A stretch of 43,547 bases of DNA from an uncultured Sphingomonadaceae bacterium. Lineage in GTDB: Bacteria; Pseudomonadota; Alphaproteobacteria; Sphingomonadales; Sphingomonadaceae. The position numbers and the translations under genes are program-made. Where the stretch lies: positions 1-43,547 of the forward strand of contig CAMLGC010000020.1 of NCBI GenBank assembly GCA_946479505.1, in the 5' to 3' direction. Shown in pieces: positions 7,813-15,075 of the stretch; the stretch's first letter is position 1, and each line of letters opens with the position of its first letter. The notes beneath the pieces were generated by a model, which was given only the letters and a program-made list of their open reading frames with translations, had not been told where the DNA came from and made no database searches.

Positions 7813-9890
7813 GCGGGAATCGCCTCAGGCGCACCGATCACGGCGACCACCTCTACCGTTTTGTCCTCGGGCACCTCGAAGAAGCTCAGCACCGGCGTAT
7901 CGGGAAGGCACGTCCTGACGAGCTTCCTGATCGCGACGCGGATCGCGGGCTGGACGACGAGCACGAAGGGCTTGGCCTCGGCGACCAGCGGCTGCGCGGC
8001 GCGCTGGAGCGCATCGGCGATGCGGCGGCCGAGATCGGGCTCGATCGTGTGGCGCTGCGACGGATCGCCGCGCACCGCCTGCCCGAGCAGCCCCTCGAGC
8101 TGGCCTTCGAGCGTCATCACCCGCAGGGGCTCGTTCACCCCGCACAATTTCTGAATGATGAGCGCCCCCAGTTCGGGCCGGATCAGCTCGATGATCTCAT
8201 CGGCATCCGCGGTCTTCTGCGCGGCGACCGAGATCGCGCCCGCAATGCGCCGGAATTCCCTGAGCGGGATGTTCTCGGCAAGCAGCCCGCGCAGCACCTG
8301 CGTCAGCGTCGTCAGCGGCAGCGGCTGCGGCGACAATGCGGCGACGAGCTGCGCGGCACGCTCCTTCAACCCGTCGAGCAGGCTCTGCACCTCGTCGGGG
8401 CCGAGCAATTCGGAGGCCTGCTGGCCAAGCTTGTGGTTGAGATGCGTCGCGATCACCGTGCCCGGATCGACCACGAGATAGCCCGCGCCCGTCGCGGCAT
8501 CGGCATCGCCCGGCGCGATCCACACCGCATCGAGCCCGAAGGTCGGATCCTTGGCCTTCTTGCCGGCGAGCGGGCCCACCGCCTGCCCGGTGTCGAGCGC
8601 GAGCATCTCGTCGGGCGAGACGCTGTCCTCGCCGACGACGACGCCGCCGACCAGGATGCGATAGGCATAAGGCTGCATGTTGATGTCGTCGCGCACGCGC
8701 ACCTGCGGCACGACGAAGCCCAGTTCCTTGGAAAGCTGGCGCCGCACGCCGGTGATCCGCCCCATCAATGGCGCCCCGCGGCGCTCGTCGACAAGGGGGA
8801 CCAAGCCGTAACCGATATCGAGATTGACCTGCATCGTGTCGGTCACCTCGTCCCAGGCGATCCGCGAAAGATCGACGGGTGCCTCTTCCTGCGGCTCGAT
8901 CAACGGCGGGCGTTTGGCGCGCTCGTTGATCTTCCACGCGGCGAAGCCCGTAGCGGCGGCGGCGGGAAGGATCAGGAAATGCGGCATGCCGGGCATCACG
9001 CCCAGCAGCGCGAGGATCACCGCGACCGGGGTCCAGGTCCGGGCCGAGCCGAACTGGCTGCCGATCTGGCCGGCAAGATCGTGGCTCGAGGTGACGCGCG
9101 TGACGATCGCGGCGGCCGCAATCGACAGCATCAGCGACGGGAGCTGCGCGACCAGAGCGTCGCCGATCGCGAGCAGGATGTAATTGTGCGCGGCGTCGCC
9201 CACGGTCATGCCGTGGCTGACCATGCCGAGAATCAGACCGCCGATAATGTTGATGCCGAGGATCAGCAGCCCGGCGATCGCGTCGCCCTTCACGAACTTG
9301 GACGAGCCGTCCATCGATCCGTAGAAATCGGCTTCGGTCGAGACCTCGATGCGCCGTGCCTTGGCCTCCTCTGGCGTCAGCAGCCCGGCGTTGAGATCGG
9401 CATCGATCGCCATCTGCTTGCCCGGCAGGGCGTCGAGCGTGAAGCGCGCCGAGACTTCGGAAACGCGGCCCGCGCCCTTGGTAACGACGATCATGTTGAT
9501 GATGACGAGGATCGCGAACACGAACAGGCCGACGACATAGTCACCGCCGATCATGAACGTTCCGAACGCCTCGATCACATGGCCGGCCGCCGCCTCGCCC
9601 TCGTGCCCGTGGACGAGAACGACGCGCGTCGAGGCGACGTTGAGCCCCAGCCGGAACAGCGTGGCGAACAGCAGGACGGTCGGGAACGCCGAGAAGTCGA
9701 GCGGCTTCTGGGCGTTGAGGGCCACCATCAGCACCGCCAGGCTGATCGTGATGTTCATGATGAAGAACACGTCGAGCATCGCCGCCGGGATCGGCACGAC
9801 CATCAGCAGCACGAGCAGCAGGATGGCGACCGGCAAGGCGGCGTTGCGGGCGAGCGGACCTACATTGCTCCGCGACAGGGCAAGCGCCAC
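7809..9890 (-). CDS. flhA: Flagellar export apparatus protein FlhA
   Basis: A 693-residue core protein of the flagellar type III export gate. The N-terminal third holds about eight membrane segments (ILLLVLLMVVPIPAAMLDVF, ITISLAVLMVALNA and others). It carries the FHIPEP-family signature GRVSEVSARFTLDALPGKQM, with DADLNAGLLTPEEAKARR just after. The C-terminal half is the cytosolic domain that docks chaperone-substrate complexes. The length is normal for FlhA. It starts five bases downstream of the transglycosylase stop and overlaps fliA by four bases. flhB, fliPQR and the other gate genes are not in the window. Confidence 0.96.
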   Translation of the reverse strand: MALALSRSNVGPLARNAALPVAILLLVLLMVVPIPAAMLDVFFIMNITISLAVLMVALNAQKPLDFSAFPTVLLFATLFRLGLNVASTRVVLVHGHEGEAAAGHVIEAFGTFMIGGDYVVGLFVFAILVIINMIVVTKGAGRVSEVSARFTLDALPGKQMAIDADLNAGLLTPEEAKARRIEVSTEADFYGSMDGSSKFVKGDAIAGLLILGINIIGGLILGMVSHGMTVGDAAHNYILLAIGDALVAQLPSLMLSIAAAAIVTRVTSSHDLAGQIGSQFGSARTWTPVAVILALLGVMPGMPHFLILPAAAATGFAAWKINERAKRPPLIEPQEEAPVDLSRIAWDEVTDTMQVNLDIGYGLVPLVDERRGAPLMGRITGVRRQLSKELGFVVPQVRVRDDINMQPYAYRILVGGVVVGEDSVSPDEMLALDTGQAVGPLAGKKAKDPTFGLDAVWIAPGDADAATGAGYLVVDPGTVIATHLNHKLGQQASELLGPDEVQSLLDGLKERAAQLVAALSPQPLPLTTLTQVLRGLLAENIPLREFRRIAGAISVAAQKTADADEIIELIRPELGALIIQKLCGVNEPLRVMTLEGQLEGLLGQAVRGDPSQRHTIEPDLGRRIADALQRAAQPLVAEAKPFVLVVQPAIRVAIRKLVRTCLPDTPVLSFFEVPEDKTVEVVAVIGAPEAIPA

Positions 9891-9894
9891 CGCG

Positions 9895-10764
9895 TCAGCC
9901 CCCCATGCTCGCGAGCATCATATAGGCGAGCCGCGCATTCTCCGGCGTCGGCCGCATCACGTCGACACGCGCGAGCTGGCGGTGGCCGTCGAGCCGCGCG
10001 AGCGTCGCCTGCGCCCATTCGGCCGCGTCGCCCGCGCTCACGCCGTTGCCGGTGATGACCGTCGCGCCGTCGCCGGCGGCGAACATCTGGACGGGATCGA
10101 TCGGCCTGCGATCGAGTGCGTCGGAGGCAAGACCGGTGCCACCCGCGGCATCGGCGCCGCGATCGAGCTTGGCGGCGAAGCGCTGGTAGATGTCTTCGAG
10201 CGTGCGCTGTTGGCCGCCTGCGGTGTAGAAGACGTTGCGGTTGGCGCGCGCGGCGGCCGGGAACAGGCTCGCGCCGCCCCGACCGGGATCGGTTTTCATC
10301 GTGCCGAGAAAGCTCCGCGCGCCGCCCAGCCCGAGGAAGTGCGCCATGTAGAGATCGGTGCCGGTCGCCGGCCGACCGAGCGAGCCTTCGAGCGCGTCCT
10401 TGTTGTCCGACGCATGCTCCGCCGCCATCAGCGAGGCGACGGCGGGGTCGTTGCGCAGCTTGAGGATCGCCTGCCGCGTCGCGCCATCGGCGACGCTCAT
10501 TCGTCCGCCGCGATCGGCGATGCTGTCCGCCGCCCATGAAAGCCCATGTTCGGCGCCGTGACGCTTCACCACGGCGAGCCAACTTTGTTCGATGAACTGG
10601 TAGAGCCCGCGCGCGCTCGATGTGCCCGCGCGCGCATCGGCGCGCAGCCCGCTTTCGACCTGCGCCTGGCCGAGCAGATAGTTGAAGTCGATGCCGGTCT
10701 TGCGGCTCGCCAGCGCGATTGCCGATTGGATGCTGCCCGTGGCTCGTATCGGTTGGACGTTCAT
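9895..10764 (-). CDS. Flagellar-cluster lytic transglycosylase (SLT domain)
   Basis: A 289-residue protein beginning MNVQPIRATGSIQSAIALAS. The goose-lysozyme-like SLT core is at residues 20-75, with the catalytic Glu37 in GQAQVESGLRADARAG and the following SSARGLYQFIEQSWL (family pattern ES...GLxQ). No signal peptide is visible, so it may reach the periplasm through the flagellar exporter. FlgJ here is a rod-binding domain only, so this enzyme is the probable peptidoglycan hydrolase that opens the wall for the rod. The start at 10764 is chosen because AGGA lies five bases upstream and because the sigma-54 promoter at 10803-10816 would start transcription near 10792, excluding the longer in-frame start at 10806. 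Confidence 0.85.
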   Translation of the reverse strand: MNVQPIRATGSIQSAIALASRKTGIDFNYLLGQAQVESGLRADARAGTSSARGLYQFIEQSWLAVVKRHGAEHGLSWAADSIADRGGRMSVADGATRQAILKLRNDPAVASLMAAEHASDNKDALEGSLGRPATGTDLYMAHFLGLGGARSFLGTMKTDPGRGGASLFPAAARANRNVFYTAGGQQRTLEDIYQRFAAKLDRGADAAGGTGLASDALDRRPIDPVQMFAAGDGATVITGNGVSAGDAAEWAQATLARLDGHRQLARVDVMRPTPENARLAYMMLASMGG

Positions 10765-10802
10765 CGATCCTGACTGCGTTGTCCGTGTCGTGGACAATTT
10801 CA

Positions 10803-10816
10803 GCAAGGATCATGCC
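10803..10816 (-). promoter_or_regulatory. Sigma-54 promoter of transglycosylase-flhA-fliA unit
   Basis: Read on the minus strand, the sequence is TTGGCATGATCCTTGCTG. It has the invariant GG (10816-10815), exactly ten bases, then the invariant GC (10804-10803). It differs from the consensus TGGCACG-N4-TTGC at one position. A start site near 10792 would leave about 28 nt before the ATG at 10764, with the AGGA site inside it. Confidence 0.75.
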
Positions 10817-10827
10817 AACGGCCCGCG

Positions 10828-10904
10828 CTCCCGCGAAAGTGGGGGCACAGGGTTTCAGGTGCTGGTGTTCGTGACTCTGGAGTCCCGCTTTCGCAGGAAT
10901 ACGC
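10828..10904. repeat. REP-like imperfect inverted repeat between flgN-like gene and transglycosylase gene
   Basis: The left arm CGCTCCCGCGAAAGTGGGGG and the right arm AGTCCCGCTTTCGCAGGAAT are imperfect reverse complements around about 30 bp of spacer. The same arm type (TCCCGCGAAGGCGGGAGCCC) occurs inside hutG at 26279-26343, so this is one member of a dispersed family. It lies immediately upstream of the sigma-54 promoter at 10803-10816. Confidence 0.65.
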
Positions 10905-10915
10905 GCGCTTGCCGG

Positions 10916-11236
10916 CTACGCGCAGGCGTAGCCGCCCGGACCGGGCGCGTAGGCATTGCCGGTCGCACCGGCCAATTGTTGCAGGCGGCGGCGAACATTT
11001 GCCGTCATCAGGTTGACGTAGATCCGGCAGGTCTCGTTGAGCCGGTTCGCCTCCTCGGCGAGTTCGCGCACGTCCGCACTCGGCGGCGCATGGTCGTCGT
11101 TGGCGGCGATCGTCTCGATCCCGGTCAGCTTGGCGCGGGTCGCGCGCTCGAGCGCGGCGATGTCGTTCGCCTTCAGTGCCGCGATCTCGGCATGGAGGCA
11201 CTCGATCACGCGGATCAGGGCGTCGCGCCGCGTCAT
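10916..11236 (-). CDS. flgN: FlgN-like flagellar export chaperone
   Basis: A 106-residue, mostly helical protein opening MTRRDALIRVIECLHAEIAA and ending in an Ala/Gly/Pro tail. Small size, the helical heptad-like pattern (LHAEIAALKANDIAALERAT), a four-base overlap with flgM and the flagellar setting fit FlgN, the chaperone for hook-filament junction proteins FlgK and FlgL, both encoded in this window. FlgN proteins are poorly conserved, so the assignment rests on context as much as sequence. The later ANRLNETCRIYVNLMTANVR segment resembles the C-terminal helix of this family. Confidence 0.7.
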   Translation of the reverse strand: MTRRDALIRVIECLHAEIAALKANDIAALERATRAKLTGIETIAANDDHAPPSADVRELAEEANRLNETCRIYVNLMTANVRRRLQQLAGATGNAYAPGPGGYACA

Positions 11237-11517
11237 TTGCCGTTCCAGCCGTTGCTGAGCGCGATCAACCGATCGGCGACCGCGTCGGGCTGGACCGAGA
11301 AGCTGCCGTCCGCGATCGCACCGCGGAAGCGGGCGATGCGCTCGGCATCGACCGGTGCGCTCGCCGCCATCTCGCGGGCAAGGCTCGCGATGGCGGAGCT
11401 CGCCGTCTCGTCGGCCCCGCCGACGCTGGCGCCCGCCGGCCGCACGGATGCCGCCTTCGTCAGCGGCGCGATGCCGCGGACGGGCGAAACCGGCTTGGAA
11501 CCGACGGGATCAACCAT
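11233..11517 (-). CDS. flgM: Anti-sigma-28 factor FlgM
   Basis: A 94-residue protein with a disordered Pro/Ser/Ala-rich N-terminal half (MVDPVGSKPVSPVRG) and a helical C-terminal half (VDAERIARFRGAIADGSFSV, then AVADRLIALSNGWNGK). This is the FlgM pattern, in which VxxIRxAIxxGxYxV is the sigma-binding region. It should hold FliA inactive until export through the completed hook. ATG 11517 is preferred over TTG 11526 because AGGAGA lies nine bases upstream of the ATG but directly against the TTG. It overlaps flgN by four bases and follows flgA after 73 bp. Confidence 0.85.
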   Translation of the reverse strand: MVDPVGSKPVSPVRGIAPLTKAASVRPAGASVGGADETASSAIASLAREMAASAPVDAERIARFRGAIADGSFSVQPDAVADRLIALSNGWNGK

Positions 11518-11590
11518 GGTCTGCAATCTCCTGTCATGCCGACATTGCGTTGAACGACCGGCGCACGGGGAGCTTTAATACTTTTTTCTT

Positions 11591-12115
11591 CTACTCCGCC
11601 CAGCCCGGCAGCGTCGCGCGGCCGGGCTCGACGGCGACCGCCTGGAAGGGCGTCTTCGCGCCGTCGGCCTTGACCATGAAGCGCTCGCCGGGCGCGGCGT
11701 CGGCCATCGCGATCGCCTCGCGCGAGATCGAAAAGCCATGCGAGCCCGCCTCGACGACGATCGGGTCGCCGCGCTTGATGACGGGCTGGGGCTTGGCCGG
11801 CGGTGCCACCGCCGCGGGCACGCTCGCCGCGACCATCACCGGCGTCGAATGCTGGACGGGCACGAAGATGCGCCAGTCGGGCCCCGAGCACGCCACCACC
11901 ACCGCGTCGTGGCGCGCGGTGCGCCACGACAAAGCGACGGTGGGGCAGTGCGCGAGCTTGAGCCGGGCGTCGACGGGCGCGCGCGCGCCGCCATCGGCGC
12001 CGATGCCGTGCCCGGTGAACGAGGCGACCGCGCGGTCGAGCGCGACGGTGTCCTGGAAATCGGCGGCGGCGGCGGGCGCAGCCACGAGCAGAACGGGCAC
12101 GAGGAGGCGAAACAT
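11591..12115 (-). CDS. flgA: Flagellar basal body P-ring assembly protein FlgA
   Basis: A 174-residue periplasmic chaperone for P-ring assembly around the rod. The signal peptide is MFRLLVPVLLVAAPAAAADF. The C-terminal SAF-like domain is recognisable: PQPVIKRGDPIVVEAGSHGF, SISREAIAMADAAPGERFMV and ending EPGRATLPGWAE. It is shorter than enterobacterial FlgA but normal for alphaproteobacteria. ATG 12115 has AGGGAG seven bases upstream. A second in-frame ATG at 12145 overlaps the preceding stop by four bases and also has GGGAG upstream, so a ten-residue-longer form is possible. The P-ring protein FlgI it serves is encoded at 18622-19716. Confidence 0.9.
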   Translation of the reverse strand: MFRLLVPVLLVAAPAAAADFQDTVALDRAVASFTGHGIGADGGARAPVDARLKLAHCPTVALSWRTARHDAVVVACSGPDWRIFVPVQHSTPVMVAASVPAAVAPPAKPQPVIKRGDPIVVEAGSHGFSISREAIAMADAAPGERFMVKADGAKTPFQAVAVEPGRATLPGWAE

Positions 12116-12141
12116 TCTGGTCTCCCTGGAGATGAGGCGGA

Positions 12142-12669
12142 TCATTTGCGGGCTCCCGAAAAACCGAGCGTGACGACGACCTGGCGATGCCCGCGGCCGG
12201 GCCGATCCGGTGCGTTGACGATGGTCATCCGGCCTGGAGCAACGTGCGCGGCAGCGAGCGCCGCGGCGACCGCGCGCGCGCGATCGGCGGCGAGCACCGC
12301 ACCGTTGCCGGTCGCGGCATCGACATCGCCGACGCTGCCGTCGACGCTCCCTGCAATTTTTAGAGTCACGCGCGGATCTCGGGCCGCGGCGCGCGCCCAG
12401 GCGACGAGGCCGTCGGGCGCGCTCGGCAAGGCGGCCGATCCAATCGCGAAATTGAGCATCGCGGCGGCCGCGACCGGCATCGGATCGGGCGCGGCGGGCA
12501 TCGGCTTCACGCCGAAGCCCTGGCGGAACGCGCTCGCGATCGCGCGCCTGTCCGAATGCTGCGTCGCCTGCACGAAGACGAAGAAGCCGACCAGCAGCAG
12601 GCCGAGGTCGGCGAGCGTGGTCAGCCAGATCGGACGGGCGGCGCGCTCGCGAGGCAAGAGCACGGTCAT
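12142..12669 (-). CDS. MotB-like flagellar-cluster stator protein with degenerate OmpA-like domain
   Basis: A 175-residue protein with one N-terminal membrane helix, WLTTLADLGLLLVGFFVFVQ. Asp21 occupies the place of the essential proton-accepting Asp of MotB. The C-terminal part (LKIAGSVDG, then AADRARAVAAALAAAHVAPG, RMTIVNAPD and HRQVVVTLGF) follows the OmpA-like peptidoglycan-binding fold, but the usual GHTD motif is replaced by AGSVDG and NRRV by HRQV. It overlaps the MotA-like gene by four bases and lies directly ahead of flgA. It is a second stator-type B subunit in addition to the standard motB at 23420-24331. Whether it binds the cell wall is doubtful from sequence. Confidence 0.75.
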   Translation of the reverse strand: MTVLLPRERAARPIWLTTLADLGLLLVGFFVFVQATQHSDRRAIASAFRQGFGVKPMPAAPDPMPVAAAAMLNFAIGSAALPSAPDGLVAWARAAARDPRVTLKIAGSVDGSVGDVDAATGNGAVLAADRARAVAAALAAAHVAPGRMTIVNAPDRPGRGHRQVVVTLGFSGARK

Positions 12670-13349
12670 GCCGCGGCCTGACCGCTGGGCACCGCGCGCA
12701 GCCGCGGCCGCTCGCGTTCGGCGAGCGCGAGCAGCGGCGGCTCGATCCGGCTGCGCGCGAAGGCTTCATCGTGCGCGGCACGGCGCAGGCGCGCGGCGAT
12801 CGGCATCGCGACGAGGCTTGCAAGCATCGCGCCATAGAGCGTGGTGAGGAGAGCGACGGCCATCGCGCCGCCGATCGCCTGCGGGTCGTTCATCGCCGTG
12901 AACATGCCGACCAGCCCGATCAGCGTGCCGATCATCCCCATCGCCGGCGCGAGCTCCCCGGCCGCCGCCCATGTGTCCGCGGCGGCGGCGTGGCGCTCGT
13001 CGCGCCCGACGCGCTGCTCGGCGAGCAGCGCCGCGACCTGATCGGCGCCGGCGCCGTCGACGATCGCGGCCACCGCCGCGGCAACGTCGGGATCGCGGAT
13101 CACGGAACGATCGAGCGCGAGCACGCCGTGCCGCTGCGCGATCCGGCCCAACGCGGCGACCTGTTGCACCAGCGGTTCGGCGTCGACGCGCCGCCGCATC
13201 AGCACGCGAAGCGCCGATACGGCACGCGCGAGGTCGCGGCGCGGCGTTCGCAGGATCGTCCCGATCACGGTGCCGCCGACGACGATCGCGATCGCATTGA
13301 GGTCGAGATAGGCGCCGAGCATCGGCGCGAAGGTCAGGGTGGTGCTCAT
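12666..13349 (-). CDS. MotA/TolQ/ExbB-family stator-like protein, second copy
   Basis: A 227-residue membrane protein beginning MSTTLTFAPMLGAYLDLNAI. The N-terminal helix pair includes NAIAIVVGGTVIGTILRT. The conserved MotA core is present: WAAAGELAPAMGMIGTLIGL and AIGGAMAVALLTTLYGAMLA, the two proton-channel helices, with MPIAARLRRAA after them. AAGGAG sits five to six bases before ATG 13349. It heads a unit with the MotB-like gene and flgA, downstream of a sigma-54 promoter at 13379-13392. It is not the canonical MotA of this cluster (22435-23298). It could form an alternative stator or an accessory energiser. Confidence 0.82.
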   Translation of the reverse strand: MSTTLTFAPMLGAYLDLNAIAIVVGGTVIGTILRTPRRDLARAVSALRVLMRRRVDAEPLVQQVAALGRIAQRHGVLALDRSVIRDPDVAAAVAAIVDGAGADQVAALLAEQRVGRDERHAAAADTWAAAGELAPAMGMIGTLIGLVGMFTAMNDPQAIGGAMAVALLTTLYGAMLASLVAMPIAARLRRAAHDEAFARSRIEPPLLALAERERPRLRAVPSGQAAA

Positions 13350-13378
13350 CACTGCTCCTTGCATCGCCCCCAAGCGTT

Positions 13379-13392
13379 GCAAGCGGCGCGCC
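13379..13392 (-). promoter_or_regulatory. Sigma-54 promoter of MotA-like/MotB-like/flgA unit
   Basis: On the minus strand the sequence is TTGGCGCGCCGCTTGCAA: GG at 13392-13391, ten bases, then GC at 13380-13379, with one mismatch to TGGCACG-N4-TTGC. Transcription would begin near 13367, about 18 nt before the ATG at 13349 and just ahead of its Shine-Dalgarno. Confidence 0.75.
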
Positions 13393-13457
13393 AAATCCGG
13401 CGCGTGCGCGCGAGGGCGCCGCTGACAGCGCCTGCCCGGCAGGATCGCGGCGCCGGC

Positions 13458-13517
13458 TTGCCGCCGACCGGCAACAATTTGCCGCCCGCGCCGCCGCCAT
13501 ACCGGTCTCAGCGGCAA
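13458..13517. promoter_or_regulatory. Cluster of TTGCCG/CGGCAA half-sites between divergent sigma-54 promoters (possible enhancer)
   Basis: Four copies of the same 6-bp half-site occur in 60 bp: TTGCCG at 13458-13463, CGGCAA at 13469-13474, TTGCCG at 13479-13484 and CGGCAA at 13512-13517. The first two form a perfect inverted repeat with a 5-bp spacer. They lie roughly 25-90 bp from the two flanking sigma-54 promoters, where an enhancer-binding activator such as FlbD would be expected. Identity of the activator is inference. Confidence 0.5.
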
Positions 13518-13538
13518 CAAGGCCGATCCTGCGCATTT

Positions 13539-13552
13539 GGCACGCCCCTTGC
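13539..13552 (+). promoter_or_regulatory. Sigma-54 promoter of the flgB operon
   Basis: TTGGCACGCCCCTTGCTGG is a full match to TGGCACG-N4-TTGC: GG at 13539-13540, ten bases, GC at 13551-13552. A start near 13564 would leave about 28 nt before flgB, containing its TGGAGG ribosome site at 13578-13583. Confidence 0.88.
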
Positions 13553-13591
13553 TGGAAAGGGCGCGAATACGTTTGCGTGGAGGACCACCAC

Positions 13592-13945
13592 ATGGCCAAC
13601 GACACTCTTTTCGGCGTGCATGCAGCAGCGCTCGAGGTGCGTTCCCGGCGTATGGGGCTGCTCGCCTCGAACATCGCCAATGCGTCGACGCCCGGCTTCA
13701 AGGCCAAGGACCTGGATTTCGACGCCGCGCTGGCCGCGGCGACGCGCACCGGCAGCTTCGATGCGCGCGCGCTCGACGATGCCACGCGCTTCCGCGTGCC
13801 GCTCCAGCCCTCGCTCGACGGCAACACGGTCGATCTTACCACCGAACAGACCGCGTTTGCCGAGAATGCCGTCGCCTATCAGACGACGCTGTCGTTTCTC
13901 AACGGCCGGATCAGCACGATCACGCGCGCGCTGAGGGGAGAATAA
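13592..13945 (+). CDS. flgB: Flagellar proximal rod protein FlgB
   Basis: A 117-residue rod protein of the flagellar basal body. It shows the common N-terminal rod/hook motif LASNIANASTPGFKAKDLDF (an NxANxxTxGF type signature) and the typical FlgB ending FAENAVAYQTTLSFLNGRIS. ATG 13592 follows TGGAGG with eight bases of spacing; an in-frame GTG at 13577 overlaps that site and is unlikely. It is the first gene of an eleven-gene run to flgL, driven by the sigma-54 promoter just upstream, and is separated from flgC by three bases. Confidence 0.94.
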   Translation: MANDTLFGVHAAALEVRSRRMGLLASNIANASTPGFKAKDLDFDAALAAATRTGSFDARALDDATRFRVPLQPSLDGNTVDLTTEQTAFAENAVAYQTTLSFLNGRISTITRALRGE

Positions 13946-13948
13946 GCC

Positions 13949-14359
13949 ATGCCCGACCAGCCGATGACGATCTTCGATGTCGCAGGGCGCGCCATGTCGG
14001 CGCAGCTCGTGCGGATGAACACCACCGCGTCGAACCTGGCGAATGCCGGCGGCATCGCGTCGAGCGCGGCCGAGGCGTACAAGACGATCAAGCCCGTCTT
14101 CCGCACCGAATACGATCACGCGACCGGCCTCGCGACGGTGAACGTCGAGCGGATCGTCACCGCGGGCGCAGAGCCCACCAAGCGCTACGACCCCAACAAC
14201 CCGCTCGCCGATGCGAATGGAAACATCTGGGAGAGCGCGGTCGATGAGACGCGCGAGCTGGTCGACATGATGGAGACCGCGCGCAGCTACCAGAACAATG
14301 TCGAGGTGATGCAGACCGCCAAGTCGCTGATCCTAGACACCCTCAAGCTCGGACGCTGA
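13949..14359 (+). CDS. flgC: Flagellar proximal rod protein FlgC
   Basis: A 136-residue rod protein. The signature N-terminal segment is IFDVAGRAMSAQLVRMNTTA followed by SNLANAGGIASS; the C-terminal segment VDMMETARSYQNNVEVMQTA is the shared rod/hook C-terminal helix. GGGGAGAA lies six bases upstream of the ATG. It follows flgB closely and its stop overlaps the flgD start (TGATG). Confidence 0.95.
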   Translation: MPDQPMTIFDVAGRAMSAQLVRMNTTASNLANAGGIASSAAEAYKTIKPVFRTEYDHATGLATVNVERIVTAGAEPTKRYDPNNPLADANGNIWESAVDETRELVDMMETARSYQNNVEVMQTAKSLILDTLKLGR

Positions 14360-15051
14360 TGATGACCACCGCATTCGATTCGACGCTCGCCAGCCTCGGC
14401 ATCGGCCGCACCTATTCGGCCGATTCGCCGGCGGTGCAGTCCGCCGCCAAGCAGCAGACGCTCGACCAGTCCGATTTTCTCGAGCTGATGACGGCGCAGC
14501 TCAAGAACCAGGACCCGTTCAGCCCCGTCGACAACACGCAGATGGTCGCCCAGATGGCGCAATTCTCGAGCGTCGCGGGCATCGCCGAGATGAACTCGAC
14601 GCTGCGCGCGATCGCCGACAAATTCACCAGCACCTCGACCAGCGACGCGCTTTCCTATGTCGGCCGCACCGTGCTGACGCCGGGCAACGTTGCCTACGGG
14701 CGCACCGATGGCGGCATCGCCGGCGCGGTCGAGCTCGCCGACGACGCCACCGATGTCAGGGTGACGATCGCCAATGCCGACGGCGAGGTGCTCAAGAGCT
14801 TCTCGCTCGGCGCGCAGACCGCGGGCACCGCCGCCTTCGATTGGGACGGCACCACCGCGACCGGCGAGGATGCCGGCGACGGGCCGTTCCTCGTCACCAC
14901 GATGGCGATCAACGGCAGCGCCGAGGTCGACAGTCAGCCGCTCGTCTGGGCGCCGGTCGCGGCGGTGTCGCTGCCCGCGACGGGCGAGCCGCAGCTCACA
15001 TTGCCGGGCATCGGCTCGGTCCCCGTTTCCGCAATCCGCCAGGTCGGCTGA
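14359..15051 (+). CDS. flgD: Flagellar hook capping/assembly protein FlgD
   Basis: A 230-residue scaffold for hook polymerisation, exported and later lost. The N-terminal FlgD motif is LDQSDFLELMTAQLKNQDPF followed by SPVDNTQMVAQMAQFSSVAG. The C-terminal part contains the FlgD Ig-like/tudor region (ADGEVLKSFSLGAQTAGTAA, then FDWDGTTATGEDAGDGPF). The start overlaps the flgC stop; a second ATG follows immediately at 14362. flgE follows after 24 bp. Confidence 0.95.
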   Translation: MMTTAFDSTLASLGIGRTYSADSPAVQSAAKQQTLDQSDFLELMTAQLKNQDPFSPVDNTQMVAQMAQFSSVAGIAEMNSTLRAIADKFTSTSTSDALSYVGRTVLTPGNVAYGRTDGGIAGAVELADDATDVRVTIANADGEVLKSFSLGAQTAGTAAFDWDGTTATGEDAGDGPFLVTTMAINGSAEVDSQPLVWAPVAAVSLPATGEPQLTLPGIGSVPVSAIRQVG

Positions 15052-15075
15052 TCTCTTCGTCAAGGAGCAACACCC

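Noticed and set aside
8049..10055. 668-codon plus-strand frame opposite flhA
   Set aside because: Shadow of flhA; charged low-complexity translation and no recognisable domain.
11518..11590. Sigma-28 promoter ahead of flgM (TAAAGCTC and GCCGGTCG on the minus strand)
   Set aside because: The spacing between the two elements is about four bases too short for the FliA consensus, and the -10 match is poor.
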